From JAOUEA01 sp040882605 (lineage in GTDB: Bacteria; Actinomycetota; UBA4738; HRBIN12), in NCBI GenBank assembly GCA_040882605.1, contig JBBEAY010000064.1, positions 7,985-71,984 on the forward strand: a stretch of DNA of 64,000 bases, given 5' to 3'. The notes under the pieces are model-generated. The model saw nothing but the letters and a program-made list of their open reading frames with translations, searched no databases and was not told where the DNA came from. Position 1 is the stretch's first letter; every line of letters starts with the position of its first letter. Shown here piece by piece: positions 33,995 to 42,808 of this stretch. Position numbers and translations under genes: made by a program.

Positions 33995-35317
33995 CTATCG
34001 GAACGTGTCGTTGGCTTCGGACTCCATGGCCGCGAGCGCATCGTCGACGCTCTCGGTGCCCTGCAACACGCCCAACAGGTGCGGATACGCGATCTCGTAC
34101 CAGAGCAAGTCGCGGTCGGGAAGGTTCCCCACGTATTGGCCGTACTGCAGGAGCGGGAACCACGCCTCGAAGTGCGGGTAGTCCGCGATGAGCTGCTCCT
34201 GCGTGGCCCCTTCGCCGTTCGACCGCAACGCCGGCAGCGTGCCCGTGGCCGTGTTCCAGGCGGCAGCGTTCTCGGGGTCGAGGGTCACGAACTCGACGAA
34301 GTCCCATGCGACGTTGGTGGCCGGGCTGTTCGCCGAGACGGTCAGTCCCCAGCCGGAGTCGGCGACGAAGTCAGGTGTCTCCCCGAGTGTCGGCAGCGCC
34401 ACGTACTTCGTCGCGTCGGCGACTTCCGGGAAGTCGGCGGAGTACTCGGGCACCACCCATGGACCGATGAGGCCCATCGAACAGGCTTCCTCGAAGTAGC
34501 AGTCGCCGACCCAGTTGGCGGTATCGTTGAACAGCTCCGGATCGATGATGCCCTCGTCGACCATCGACTGCATCAGGGCGACGGCCTCGCGCGCCTCGGG
34601 GGTGTCGATCGTGAACGAGGCGCCGTCGTCGGCGAGGAACTGCCCCCCGCCCTGCAGGATCAGTGAGAAGAACGAGTAGACCAGGGCGTCCGCAGATGTG
34701 AAGTGATATCCGGTGCGGGTGATCACGTCGTCCTGCGTCTCGGTGAGCGCCTTGGCGTCGGCCATGAACTCGTCCCACGTCGCCCATCCGGCGCTCGTAT
34801 CCACCCCCGCCGCATCGGCGATGTCGGTGTTCACGAGCGTCGCGCCGTACTCGATGTTGAACTCCTGCGGGAATCCGTACAGCGTGTCGTCGCAGGTGTA
34901 GCCACCGATCGGCGCTTCGAAGAACGCCGACTGCGCGTCGGCGAGGCCGCTCACATCGGCCGGCACGGGCGCCAGGTTGTCGGCGTAGCTGCACGTCCAC
35001 GTGCCGAACATCTGCAATACGTCGGCCTCGGTACCCGCGGGAAGCGCCGTCTGCAGCGTCTGGATGTACGAGTCGTAATCGAACGTCTCGAACTTGAGCG
35101 TGACGTTCGGATTCGCCGCCTCGAATCCGGCACCGAGATCCTTGAGGCCCTGGTTGAACGACTTGTTCTGGTGCGTCCAGACGCGAAGGGTCACCGGTTC
35201 GTCGGCGGCGACGGACCCGCCGGAGTCGCCGGGCTCGTCGGCACCGAAGGTGCACGCGGACCCGAGCATCAACAGCGCCACCCCGAGTGCCTGCCACCGC
35301 CTGAACCGACGCGTCAT
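33995..35317 (-). CDS. Extracellular sugar-binding lipoprotein of ABC importer
   Basis: 440 residues. The signal peptide ends ALLMLGSACTFGADEPGD, with a lipobox Cys, followed by a flexible acidic linker. The solute-binding fold (family 1) is indicated by LRVWTHQNKSFNQGLKDLGAGFEAANPNVTLKFETFDYD, TLYGFPQEFNIEYGATLVNTD, and ACSMGLIGPWVVPEYS. Solute-binding proteins of this kind deliver oligosaccharides to the permease pair. ATG 35317 overlaps the SIS isomerase gene by four bases (ATGA). Aromatic residues that would line a sugar site are plentiful (several Trp/Tyr), but ligand identity is not predictable. Confidence 0.92.
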   Translation of the reverse strand: MTRRFRRWQALGVALLMLGSACTFGADEPGDSGGSVAADEPVTLRVWTHQNKSFNQGLKDLGAGFEAANPNVTLKFETFDYDSYIQTLQTALPAGTEADVLQMFGTWTCSYADNLAPVPADVSGLADAQSAFFEAPIGGYTCDDTLYGFPQEFNIEYGATLVNTDIADAAGVDTSAGWATWDEFMADAKALTETQDDVITRTGYHFTSADALVYSFFSLILQGGGQFLADDGASFTIDTPEAREAVALMQSMVDEGIIDPELFNDTANWVGDCYFEEACSMGLIGPWVVPEYSADFPEVADATKYVALPTLGETPDFVADSGWGLTVSANSPATNVAWDFVEFVTLDPENAAAWNTATGTLPALRSNGEGATQEQLIADYPHFEAWFPLLQYGQYVGNLPDRDLLWYEIAYPHLLGVLQGTESVDDALAAMESEANDTFR

Positions 35318-36207
35318 GTGTTCGCTCCTCTCTCGGACAGCACCACGGAACGGGTGAGGTGCTGCGGATGATCAGGGTCGAGCCCACGCCGTTCGGCGAG
35401 GGCCAAAGCCAAGCGGTGCACGCGCACGAGCTCGGCCATCGGGTCGAGCGTGCCAACGTGCGCGGTAGCGCCGACTGCTCGCACGTCGTCGGCGATCGAT
35501 GGGTCCGCAGAGCCGATCACCCAGACGAAGGTGCGGGCGCCGGCGATACTGATCGGTCCGTGTCGATATTCCATGGCGGGGTATGCCTCGGTGTACGACT
35601 GGGTGGCCTCGCGGAGCTTGAGCGCGGCTTCCTCGGCGATACCGACGCTCCACCCGTGCCCCAAGAAGACGAAATGCTCTGCAGCGAGCGCTCGATCATC
35701 GACGGGCTCAACGAGCGCCTGTTCGGCCTCGGCGACTACGGGCATCAGGTCGTTGCCGAGATGCGTGCGGAGCAAGGCCAGCGTCGACGTTGCGAAGCGT
35801 GTCTGTACGACCGAACGCTCGTCCGCGAACTCCAGGGGGATGGGGTCGGTGGCGAGCGCGACCACCGGCGACGACGGCACGGCGGTGATCACCGAGGTGC
35901 GCCGGCCGGCGAGGTCGCCGAGCAGCCGAACCACCTCCGACGTCGTGCCGCTGCGACTGATCGCCAGCACCCGGTCGTAGGTACGCGTGGCGAGGAACTC
36001 CGACGCCGGGAACGCGTCGGTCTCGCCCTGCCCGCTCGCCTCACGCAGCGCCGCGAAGGCTCGCGCGATGTAAAGCGATGTGCCACACCCCACAGCCGCC
36101 ACACGCTCACCGGCCGCCGGCAGCGCGTCGTTGACCCTGGGCGCGCAGGCGATCGCCAGGCGCCACGTCTCGGGTTGCGATGCCACTTCCTGCGCAGTTT
36201 CGCTCAC
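35314..36207 (-). CDS. SIS-domain sugar-phosphate isomerase/deaminase-like protein
   Basis: 297 residues, two SIS domains. The first has GERVAAVGCGTSLYIARAFAAL and VLAISRSGTTSEVVRLLGDL (the Ser/Thr-rich phosphate-binding loop), the second HFVFLGHGWSVGIAEEAALKLREATQSYTEAYPAMEYRHGPIS (in parts), which matches the GlmS/AgaS C-terminal domain. It is probably an aldose/ketose 6-phosphate isomerase or an amino-sugar-6-phosphate deaminase (AgaS-like) working on the imported sugar. It is the first gene of the operon; the start GTG 36207 lies close behind a -10 box, with a matching -35 further upstream. It is divergent from the DeoR-family regulator. Confidence 0.87.
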   Translation of the reverse strand: MSETAQEVASQPETWRLAIACAPRVNDALPAAGERVAAVGCGTSLYIARAFAALREASGQGETDAFPASEFLATRTYDRVLAISRSGTTSEVVRLLGDLAGRRTSVITAVPSSPVVALATDPIPLEFADERSVVQTRFATSTLALLRTHLGNDLMPVVAEAEQALVEPVDDRALAAEHFVFLGHGWSVGIAEEAALKLREATQSYTEAYPAMEYRHGPISIAGARTFVWVIGSADPSIADDVRAVGATAHVGTLDPMAELVRVHRLALALAERRGLDPDHPQHLTRSVVLSERGANT

Positions 36208-36215
36208 TTACGCGC

Positions 36216-36289
36216 ACACTAGAGCACAATCATGCGGACGGTCAACGCACTCGAACGTGTGGCGCGCAGCGACCGTCGCCGCGTATATT
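36216..36289. promoter_or_regulatory. Divergent promoters of the sugar operon and its regulator
   Basis: Minus strand: -35 TTGACC (36245-36240), 18-base spacer, -10 TAGTGT (36221-36216), with the SIS-gene GTG at 36207 eight bases on. Plus strand: -10 TATATT (36284-36289), six bases before the regulator's GTG (36296). Both messages would be leaderless or almost so. The 88-base gap is the natural place for the DeoR-family regulator to bind; no certain operator repeat was identified. Confidence 0.5.
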
Positions 36290-36295
36290 TGCCTC

Positions 36296-37054
36296 GTGCG
36301 ACGCGCCGAGCGCCTGAGCGAGATCCTGAGAGTTCTGGCGGAAGACGGTGCCGTCGATGTCGGCGCGCTCGCCGCCGGACTCGACGTGTCCCAGGCGACC
36401 GTGCGCCGCGACCTTCAGCTACTCGAGGGGCAACGCATGCTCGCTCGGACGCACGGCGGCGCGGTCGCGAACGACGTGATGTACGAGCTTCCGCTGCGGT
36501 ACAAGGCGGCGCGGCACCACCCCGAGAAGATCCGCATCGCCCGCGAGGCGGCACGCAGGGTCGACGACGGGGCGATCGTCGGGCTCACCGGCGGCACCAC
36601 GACGACCGAGGTCGCACGCGCCGTGCTCGATCGAGCCGGGCTCACGGTCGTCACGAACGCGCTCAACATCGCCGGCGAGCTCGCGATCCGCTCCGACCTG
36701 AAGCTCGTGGTCACCGGTGGCACCGCGCGACCCGAGTCATACGAGCTGGTCGGCCCCGTCGCCGAGCGGGCGCTCACGGAGATGCACCTGCATACCGCGA
36801 TCGTGGGTGTCGACGGAGTCACGCTCGACGAAGGGCTGACGACGCATCACGAGGTCGAAGCCCACACGAACCGAGTGTTGCTCGAGCAAGCCCGTCAGGT
36901 CATCGTGGTGGCCGACAGCTCGAAGCTAGGACTCGTGGCGTTCGCCCGCATCTGTCCGTTGGGTGCTGTCGACGAGCTGATCACCGACGACGCGGCTGAC
37001 CCGGCCACGATCTCGGCGATCCGCGATGCCGGCATCACTGTCACGACGGTCTGA
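36296..37054 (+). CDS. DeoR-family transcriptional regulator
   Basis: 252 residues from GTG 36296. The N-terminal helix-turn-helix is RRAERLSEILRVLAEDGAVDVGALAAGLDVSQATVRRDLQLLEGQ (cited in parts), with the DeoR signature ending RTHGGA. The C-terminal sensor domain (DeoRC) has IVGLTGGTTTTEVARAV, TVVTNALNIAGEL and KLVVTGGTARPESYELVGP, which binds a sugar phosphate in the family. It is divergent from the SIS-ABC-GH4 operon and is its likely local repressor. The start follows a TATATT -10 box by six bases. Confidence 0.92.
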   Translation: MRRAERLSEILRVLAEDGAVDVGALAAGLDVSQATVRRDLQLLEGQRMLARTHGGAVANDVMYELPLRYKAARHHPEKIRIAREAARRVDDGAIVGLTGGTTTTEVARAVLDRAGLTVVTNALNIAGELAIRSDLKLVVTGGTARPESYELVGPVAERALTEMHLHTAIVGVDGVTLDEGLTTHHEVEAHTNRVLLEQARQVIVVADSSKLGLVAFARICPLGAVDELITDDAADPATISAIRDAGITVTTV

Positions 37055-37089
37055 GAGGTCATGAGCACGCTTGTCGACATGGAGCGCTC

Positions 37090-38202
37090 ATGACGCCACC
37101 CGCCGCCGGGAGCAAAATGACGTCAACTCCCGACCTCGAGCGGCTGCGCGACCTTCCGCTTCGGTCCTATGCGCCTCGCCCGGTGGTCCGGCGCCCGGTG
37201 AGCGAGGTGACCCGAGCCCGATCCCCGGTGGTCGATGTCCATGCGCACCTGGGCCGTTGGCTCGCCGGCGAGTGGGCCGCGCCCGATGTCGGGACGCTCC
37301 TCGCCATCATGGACGCCGCCAACGTCGCGACCGTCGTGAACCTCGACGGCATGTGGGGCGATGAGCTCCGCGCGAACCTCGCCCGCTACGACGAAGAGCA
37401 CCCGGGGCGGTTCGTCACGTTCGCCCAGTGGGACCGGACGCTCTTCCGCGAGCACATCGACTTCGGAGAGCGACTCGCGGCGCAGGTGCGCGAGGGCGCT
37501 GCCGACGGGGCACGCGGCCTCAAGGTGTGGAAGGATCTCGGCCTGCATCTGCGCGACCCTGCCGGAGCGCTCGTCATGCCCGACGACGAGCGACTCGACC
37601 CGGTCTGGCAAACCTGCGCCGACGCCGGGCTCCCGGTCTTGATGCATACGGGCGACCCGCTCGCCTTCTTCGACCCGCTCGACGAGACCAACGAGCGACT
37701 CGAGGAGCTGCTCGAGAATCCCGACTGGTGGTTCGGCGATCGGTCACGGTTCCCGACGTTCGATGCGCTCGCCGACTCGTTCGAAGCGCTCGTCGCCCGC
37801 CGGCGCGACGTCACCTTCCTCGGCGCTCACGCCGCCGGCCTCGCCGAAGATCTTGGCCGGCTCGACCGCATGCTCAGCGCCTACCCGAATCTGCACGCCG
37901 ACCTCGCTGCGCGCACCGCCGAGCTAGGCCGAGTGCCGCGAGCGACGGCTGCACTGATCCGACGGCATCCCGACCGCTTCCTGTTCGGCAGCGACGGCAT
38001 TCCACCCAGCGCGGAGGAGTACGCGACGTCATTCCGATTCCTCGAGATGGCCGACGAGCACGTTCCCTACTCACCGGACCGGGTGCCGCCGCAAGGTCGC
38101 TGGGCGATCTCATGCCTCGACCTGCCCGACGGAGTTCTTGCCCAGGTGTACGCGGGAAACGCCCGCCGGCTGATCTCCGGCCTCGACCCGAACCGGACCT
38201 AG
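37090..38202 (+). CDS. Amidohydrolase-family (metal-dependent TIM-barrel) protein
   Basis: 370 residues. Metal ligands are visible at VVDVHAHLGRWL (HxH), VLMHTGDPLAFF (His), FLGAHAAGLAED (His) and FLFGSDGIPPSAEEY (Asp). This order fits the amidohydrolase-2 group (PF04909-like), which includes decarboxylases and lactonases such as aminocarboxymuconate-semialdehyde decarboxylase relatives. ATG 37090 follows GGAG by six bases; ATG 37117 with GGGAG is an equally good start and would remove nine residues. The gene is 35 bases after the DeoR-type regulator, so the two may be co-transcribed. The substrate is unknown. Confidence 0.82.
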   Translation: MTPPAAGSKMTSTPDLERLRDLPLRSYAPRPVVRRPVSEVTRARSPVVDVHAHLGRWLAGEWAAPDVGTLLAIMDAANVATVVNLDGMWGDELRANLARYDEEHPGRFVTFAQWDRTLFREHIDFGERLAAQVREGAADGARGLKVWKDLGLHLRDPAGALVMPDDERLDPVWQTCADAGLPVLMHTGDPLAFFDPLDETNERLEELLENPDWWFGDRSRFPTFDALADSFEALVARRRDVTFLGAHAAGLAEDLGRLDRMLSAYPNLHADLAARTAELGRVPRATAALIRRHPDRFLFGSDGIPPSAEEYATSFRFLEMADEHVPYSPDRVPPQGRWAISCLDLPDGVLAQVYAGNARRLISGLDPNRT

Positions 38203-38305
38203 GATCGGTGGCCTGAAACCCCACCCCCTTGTCAGCGGACCGACGACTCATGAGACGTCGACGTCGAACAGGCTCACATCCCAGCGACGGCTGCATCGAA
38301 CTCGC

Positions 38306-39615
38306 CTACAGCAGGCCGGTACCCCACGGGCCTGTGATCGCAAGGGTGATCCCCGGTCGCTGGATCGCCACGATCAGCCACCTGCCGTCGGGCGAGTAGA
38401 CCGGACCCGCGAACTCGGAATCGCCGCCTCCCAAGAGGTTCTCGGCGAAGTCGAACACCTGGCCAGCGGGGGTGAGTCCGCGCAGGAAGTTCCTGGGGTA
38501 CCCGTCCTCGCACAGGAGCACGCCGCCGCGAGGACTGACCGCGACGTTGTCGGGTGTGTCCAGGATGTCGCGGTTGTGCGTCTCGTAGAGCAGCCGAAGG
38601 GTTCCCTTCGACGGCGTGTAACGCCACACCTGACCGTGGTTCTGGTCGCCGCCGTAGGCTTTGCGAACGTCACCGCGCCGTTCTTGAAGTCCTCGCCTTC
38701 CAGGTAATCGAAGGTGGCACCACCGAGCGCGATGCCCTGCTTGGCGACGCGGGCGGCTGGTCCGCCACCTTCGAGATCGGGATCGGCATCGGGGATCATC
38801 ACCCACGCGGTGCGGAGGTCACGCCCGACCGTTTGATGCTTGCGCGTGTCGTAGCCCGGCTGCCCCTGGACAGCCAGCATCTGCAGCGTGCCGCCGGCCG
38901 CGAGGTTGTTCCTGTCGTTGGGGACGAACCGGAAGAAGCCGGCCGGCGTGTCGTCCTCGGTCATGTACACGATCCCGGTCTTGGGGTCGGTCACCGCTGC
39001 CTCGTGGACGAATCTCCCCATCGCCTTCAGCGGCGCCGGCATGATCTGGCCACCAGCCGTGGACGGGATCTCGAACACGTATCCGTGCTTCTTCGGCAGC
39101 GCTGCCGCGCCTGTGAAGTGAGTGCCTTCCTCGCAGGTCAACCAGGTCTTGCGCGGTGTCGCCCCTCCCGAGCACGGCCAGAGCAGGCCGCTCGCCACGA
39201 GGAACGCATCGACCGGCGTCATCGTGGCCGGATCGATGTCGTAGATGACGACGCTGCCTTGGACCGCTTGGTCGTAGGCCTTGCCCACGTCACCTAGAGC
39301 CGTTCCAGCACCGAGCTCATGGTTGCGCACGACCCTCAGCAGCCTGCGGTTGGTCGGATGAGGGAAGAACGCTTGTCCGTCTGGCGCGCCCGGTGGACCC
39401 TGAGGAAGACCCGGAATCGGGTGGCCGGTCTGGTCGACCACGTGGCACGTGAACCCCGCCGGCAGCGACACGAGACCGTTCGCCGCCGGGGCGAGCGCAC
39501 CATAGCCGGGCGCGGCTGCTCTGGCCCGCCCAGCGAGTGCCGATGGCGCGATCAGGGCGGCGCCGGCAAGCACCGCCCCTCGCTGCAGCACCGTACGTCG
39601 ATCGATCGACTCCAT
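38306..39615 (-). pseudogene. PhoX/DUF839-family Tat-exported protein, frameshifted
   Basis: The first frame (39615 down to about 38660) begins with a twin-arginine signal SIDRRTVLQRGAVLAGAALI and the DUF839/PhoX body (FFPHPTNRRLLRVVRNHELG, KTWLTCEEGTHFTGAAALP, GRFVHEAAVTDPKTGIVYMTEDD). At GCAAAGCCTACGG (about 38652-38664) one base is missing relative to the expected AK-AYGGDQNHGQVWRY. The family sequence continues in the next frame (GTLRLLYETHNRDILDTPDN, GGVLLCEDG, ITLAITGPWGTG) to the stop at 38306. Without the shift the protein would run on to 38374 with a nonsense C-terminus. It is either a recent pseudogene or an assembly error. PhoX proteins are Ca/Fe-dependent phosphatases; whether this member is one is not certain. 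Confidence 0.85.
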
Positions 39616-39745
39616 GATCAGCTACCCCCGGTCGTCGTGACACACCCCGACCTGGTGGCGGGGCACCAACACGTGGGGGGACGGCAGGCGGGACGCCGCG
39701 GCCCGTCAATGGGCGGAGGTGGCAACCTCACAGGGTCTGCTGAGA

Positions 39746-40645
39746 CTAGAACCCCAGGCGGTCGAGCATCTTGGGGTCGCGCTGCCATTCCTTCATGACC
39801 TTGACCCGAAGGTCGAGGAAGACTCGCTCCCCCACGAGCGGCTCGATCTGCTCGCGCGCCTTCGAACCGATCGTCTTGAGGGTCTGTCCGCCCTTGCCGA
39901 TCAAGATGCCCTTCTGCGAGTCGCGCTCGACCACGATCGATGCGTAGATACGGTCGAGCCCGTCTTCGTGCTCGATCTCTTCGATGACCACGGCGACCGA
40001 GTGCGGCACCTCTTCGCGAGTGACCGCGAGCGCCTGCTCGCGCACGAGCTCTGCGATACGCACCTCGAGCGGCTGGTCAGTGATCTCGCCGTCGGGGAAC
40101 AGCGGGGGGCCTAAGGGCATGCGCGCGACGAGCAGGTCGAGCAGGGTGTCGACCCCGATGCCCCCGACGGCAGAAGCGGGCACTATCTCGTCCCAGTCAC
40201 CGAGCTCGCCTGCAGCTGCGAGCTGCGGGATGACCTCGTGGTGACGGATGCGGTCGATCTTGTTCACGACGCAGAGGCGGGCATGCGCGCCGGCGCCGGC
40301 CACATGCTGTTCGTACACATAGGCATCGCCACGGCCCACGCCCGACGCCCCGTCGACGACGAGCACCACCACATCGACACCCGCGACGGCATCGCCCACG
40401 AGGGCGTTGAGTCGCACCCCGAGCGCGGTGCGCGGCTTGTGGAACCCAGGGGTATCGGTGAACACGATCTGCACGTCGTCGGTGGTCCAGATCGCCCTGA
40501 TGTCGCGCCGGGTCGTCTGCGGCTTGTCCGAGACGATCGCGACCTTCTCCCCGACCAGGGCATTCACGAGCGTGGACTTGCCGACGTTGGGCCGTCCGAC
40601 CACGGCGACGACTCCGGCTCGATGTTCGGCGGGCGTGCCGCTCAC
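39746..40645 (-). CDS. era: GTPase Era
   Basis: 299 residues from GTG 40645, which overlaps the cdd stop (GTGA). G1 VVAVVGRPNVGKSTLVNAL, G3 VFTDTPGFHKPRTALG, G4 VVNKIDRI, G5-like VPASAV. The C-terminal KH domain has GILIGKGGQTLKTIGSKARE. Era binds the 3' end of 16S rRNA during 30S maturation. The order ybeY-CBS protein-cdd-era is typical for high-GC Gram-positives. Confidence 0.96.
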   Translation of the reverse strand: MSGTPAEHRAGVVAVVGRPNVGKSTLVNALVGEKVAIVSDKPQTTRRDIRAIWTTDDVQIVFTDTPGFHKPRTALGVRLNALVGDAVAGVDVVVLVVDGASGVGRGDAYVYEQHVAGAGAHARLCVVNKIDRIRHHEVIPQLAAAGELGDWDEIVPASAVGGIGVDTLLDLLVARMPLGPPLFPDGEITDQPLEVRIAELVREQALAVTREEVPHSVAVVIEEIEHEDGLDRIYASIVVERDSQKGILIGKGGQTLKTIGSKAREQIEPLVGERVFLDLRVKVMKEWQRDPKMLDRLGF

Positions 40646-41070
40646 CGCTGGAGCCGGCCGAGATCGTCCGGCCCGAAGGCGTCGGGCAACAGCTCGTCGA
40701 GCGACCACACCGTTCGGATCGAGCCGTCCGCCGACTCGGCGATCACCGCCATGCCGGCTCCCCCGAACTCGTACAGCACCTGGCGGCACCCACCGCACGG
40801 GGGGGTTGGGGTCTCAGCGTCGGTCACCACGGCGACGGCGCGAGCGCTCGAGGCAGCTCCGGCTGCGACAGCAATGGCGACGGCGTTCCGCTCGGCGCAC
40901 ACCGACATCGGATAGCTCGCGTTCTCGACGTTCACCGCCGCGAAGATCGCGTCGCGCGCAAGCAAGGCCGCGCCGACGTGGAAACCACTATAGGGCGCAT
41001 ACGCCTTCGCTCGGATCTCTCGAGCGCTCGCGATCATGCGATCGACCAACTCGGGCTCGATCGACGTCAC
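40642..41070 (-). CDS. cdd: Cytidine deaminase
   Basis: 142 residues. The zinc site is MSVCAERNAVA (Cys and the catalytic Glu) and PTPPCGGCRQVLYEF (two Cys). AKAYAPYSGFHVGAALL is the substrate-binding N-terminal segment. It converts cytidine/deoxycytidine to uridine/deoxyuridine in pyrimidine salvage. GTG 41070 overlaps the upstream CBS-domain gene by four bases and its stop overlaps era. Confidence 0.96.
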   Translation of the reverse strand: MTSIEPELVDRMIASAREIRAKAYAPYSGFHVGAALLARDAIFAAVNVENASYPMSVCAERNAVAIAVAAGAASSARAVAVVTDAETPTPPCGGCRQVLYEFGGAGMAVIAESADGSIRTVWSLDELLPDAFGPDDLGRLQR

Positions 41071-42350
41071 GGCACAGGTTCCTCGACCACGGGCTCGGAC
41101 TCGGACTCGAGGTCTGGGTCACGCGTGATCAACACTTTCTCGATGCGGCGGCCCTTGATCTCCTCGGCGGTGAAGGTGAGCCCGTCGATGCGGCATTCCT
41201 CGCCCTCGTCGGGGATGTGACCGAGGATGTCGAGCACGAGCCCGGCGACCGTGTCCCATTCCTCATCGGGAAGCTCCACTCCGAGCAGGTCGTTGACGTC
41301 GTCGATCGAGGTCTTGCCGCTGGCGCGAAACACGCGCTCCCCGACCTGCTCGACCTCGGGCTCCTCGCGGTCATACTCGTCGGTGATCTCGCCGACGAGC
41401 TCCTCGAGCAGGTCTTCGAGCGAAACCAGGCCTGTCACCGACCCGTGCTCGTCGGTCACGAGCGCCATGTGGAACTTCTCGCGCTGCATCTCGCGCAGCA
41501 GGTCGGCCACCTTCTTCGACTCGGGGACGTACCGGGCTTCCCGCACGACCTCGGCGAGCGGTATGTCGTACTTGCCTTGGTGCAGGGCCTTGAGCACGTC
41601 CTTCGCGAAGACGATGCCGACCACGTCGTCGAGATCCTCGTCTGCGTCGTAGACGGGGATGCGCGAGGTGCCGTGCGTCAGCACGAGCGCCTGCACGTCG
41701 CGCAGCGCCTTGTCGTCCTCGATGGCGATGATGTCGGGCCGCGGCACCATGACCTCGCGAACGATCGTGTCGCCGAACTCGAAGATCGAGTGGATGAGCT
41801 GCTTCTCGCCCTCTTCGATCGAGCCTTCCTCGCTGCCGACCTGTGCCATCGATCTGATCTCTTCCTCGCTGACGAAGGGTCCCGCTTTGATGCCCTTGCC
41901 CGGCAACAGAACGTTCGCGAGACCGATCAACGCGCGGGTCGGCCAGGCGAGCAGCCGCCCCAGGAAGTACACGAGCGGCGCGAGGGCAAGCGCCATGCGG
42001 TCGGAGTGCAGCACGCCGAACGTCTTCGACATCGCCTCGACGAAGACGAAGTAGAGCAGCGTGAACACGACCGACGCGATCGTGATGCCGAGGGTTCCGA
42101 ACTGAGCCTCCGCGACGATCGCGACCAGGATCGCGGAGCCGTTCTGCACGATCATCACGGCGAGGTAGACCGAGTTCAGGTAGCGGGGCGGGTCGGTCGC
42201 GAGCCGCACGAGCAAAGCGGCATTGCGGCGACCGTCGTCCTCGAGGGCCAACGCCTTCACGCGAGTCATACGGGTGAGCGAGGACTCGGCCAGAGCCATG
42301 AGCGATCCCAGTCCCCCGAGCGCCGCCACGAGCACCCACATGTATCTCAC
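41067..42350 (-). CDS. CNNM/CorC-family CBS-domain membrane protein
   Basis: 427 residues from GTG 42350 (overlaps ybeY stop). Three to four N-terminal membrane helices (DUF21/CNNM: MWVLVAALGGLGSLMALAESSLTRM, SVYLAVMIVQNGSAILVAIV, GITIASVVFTLLYFVFVEAMSKTFG) are followed by two CBS domains (MVPRPDIIAIEDDKALRDVQ and ALVTDEHGSVTGLVSLEDLLEELVG) and a C-terminal CorC_HlyC domain (DVNDLLGVELPDEEWDTVAGLVL). Family members are linked to Mg2+/Co2+ efflux; the old name hemolysin is misleading. Confidence 0.93.
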   Translation of the reverse strand: MRYMWVLVAALGGLGSLMALAESSLTRMTRVKALALEDDGRRNAALLVRLATDPPRYLNSVYLAVMIVQNGSAILVAIVAEAQFGTLGITIASVVFTLLYFVFVEAMSKTFGVLHSDRMALALAPLVYFLGRLLAWPTRALIGLANVLLPGKGIKAGPFVSEEEIRSMAQVGSEEGSIEEGEKQLIHSIFEFGDTIVREVMVPRPDIIAIEDDKALRDVQALVLTHGTSRIPVYDADEDLDDVVGIVFAKDVLKALHQGKYDIPLAEVVREARYVPESKKVADLLREMQREKFHMALVTDEHGSVTGLVSLEDLLEELVGEITDEYDREEPEVEQVGERVFRASGKTSIDDVNDLLGVELPDEEWDTVAGLVLDILGHIPDEGEECRIDGLTFTAEEIKGRRIEKVLITRDPDLESESEPVVEEPVP

Positions 42351-42808
42351 GGGGCGATCACCCCGCTGTAACGCTGCTGGCGCGCCCACATCTCGGCGCG
42401 CTCGTCGTCGTCCTCATGGTCGTACCCCAGCACGTGAAGCACCCCGTGCACGACGAGCAACCGCATCTCGGCCTCGGGGTCCGCGGGGTTGTTGCGTGCG
42501 GCGACCGACGGCGCGATCACCACGTCGCCCAGCACACGCACGCCATCTTCGTCGACGTCATCGTCGTCGAGCGGGAACGACAACACGTCGGTCGGCCCTG
42601 GTTCGTGCACGTAGCGCTCGTGCAGCCCGGTGATCTCGCGCTCATCGACGAACGACAGCGAGAGCTCGCCCCGCTCGACACCCTCGGCCGCGAGGGTCTC
42701 GGCGGCGAGCGCGGCGAGCGCCTGCTCGTCGACCGCGCGCGGCTGGCGGTTCGACACGATCACCGATCGATGTCCGCCGTCGTCGTCGCGTTTCGCGCCC
42801 ACGCTCAC
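42347..42808 (-). CDS. ybeY: Endoribonuclease YbeY
   Basis: 153 residues from GTG 42808. The zinc-binding motif HGVLHVLGYDHEDDDE (H-x3-H-x5-H) near the C-terminus is diagnostic. Upstream LSFVDEREITGLHERYVHEPGPTDVLSFPL is the family core. YbeY acts in 16S rRNA 3'-end processing and 70S quality control. It is coupled to phoH upstream and the CBS-domain protein downstream by GTGA overlaps. Confidence 0.95.
   Translation of the reverse strand: MSVGAKRDDDGGHRSVIVSNRQPRAVDEQALAALAAETLAAEGVERGELSLSFVDEREITGLHERYVHEPGPTDVLSFPLDDDDVDEDGVRVLGDVVIAPSVAARNNPADPEAEMRLLVVHGVLHVLGYDHEDDDERAEMWARQQRYSGVIAP

Noticed and set aside
39616..39745. G/C-rich partly palindromic stretch between the PhoX-like gene and era as a regulatory element
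   Set aside because: The inverted matches are short and imperfect, with no convincing promoter or terminator pattern.
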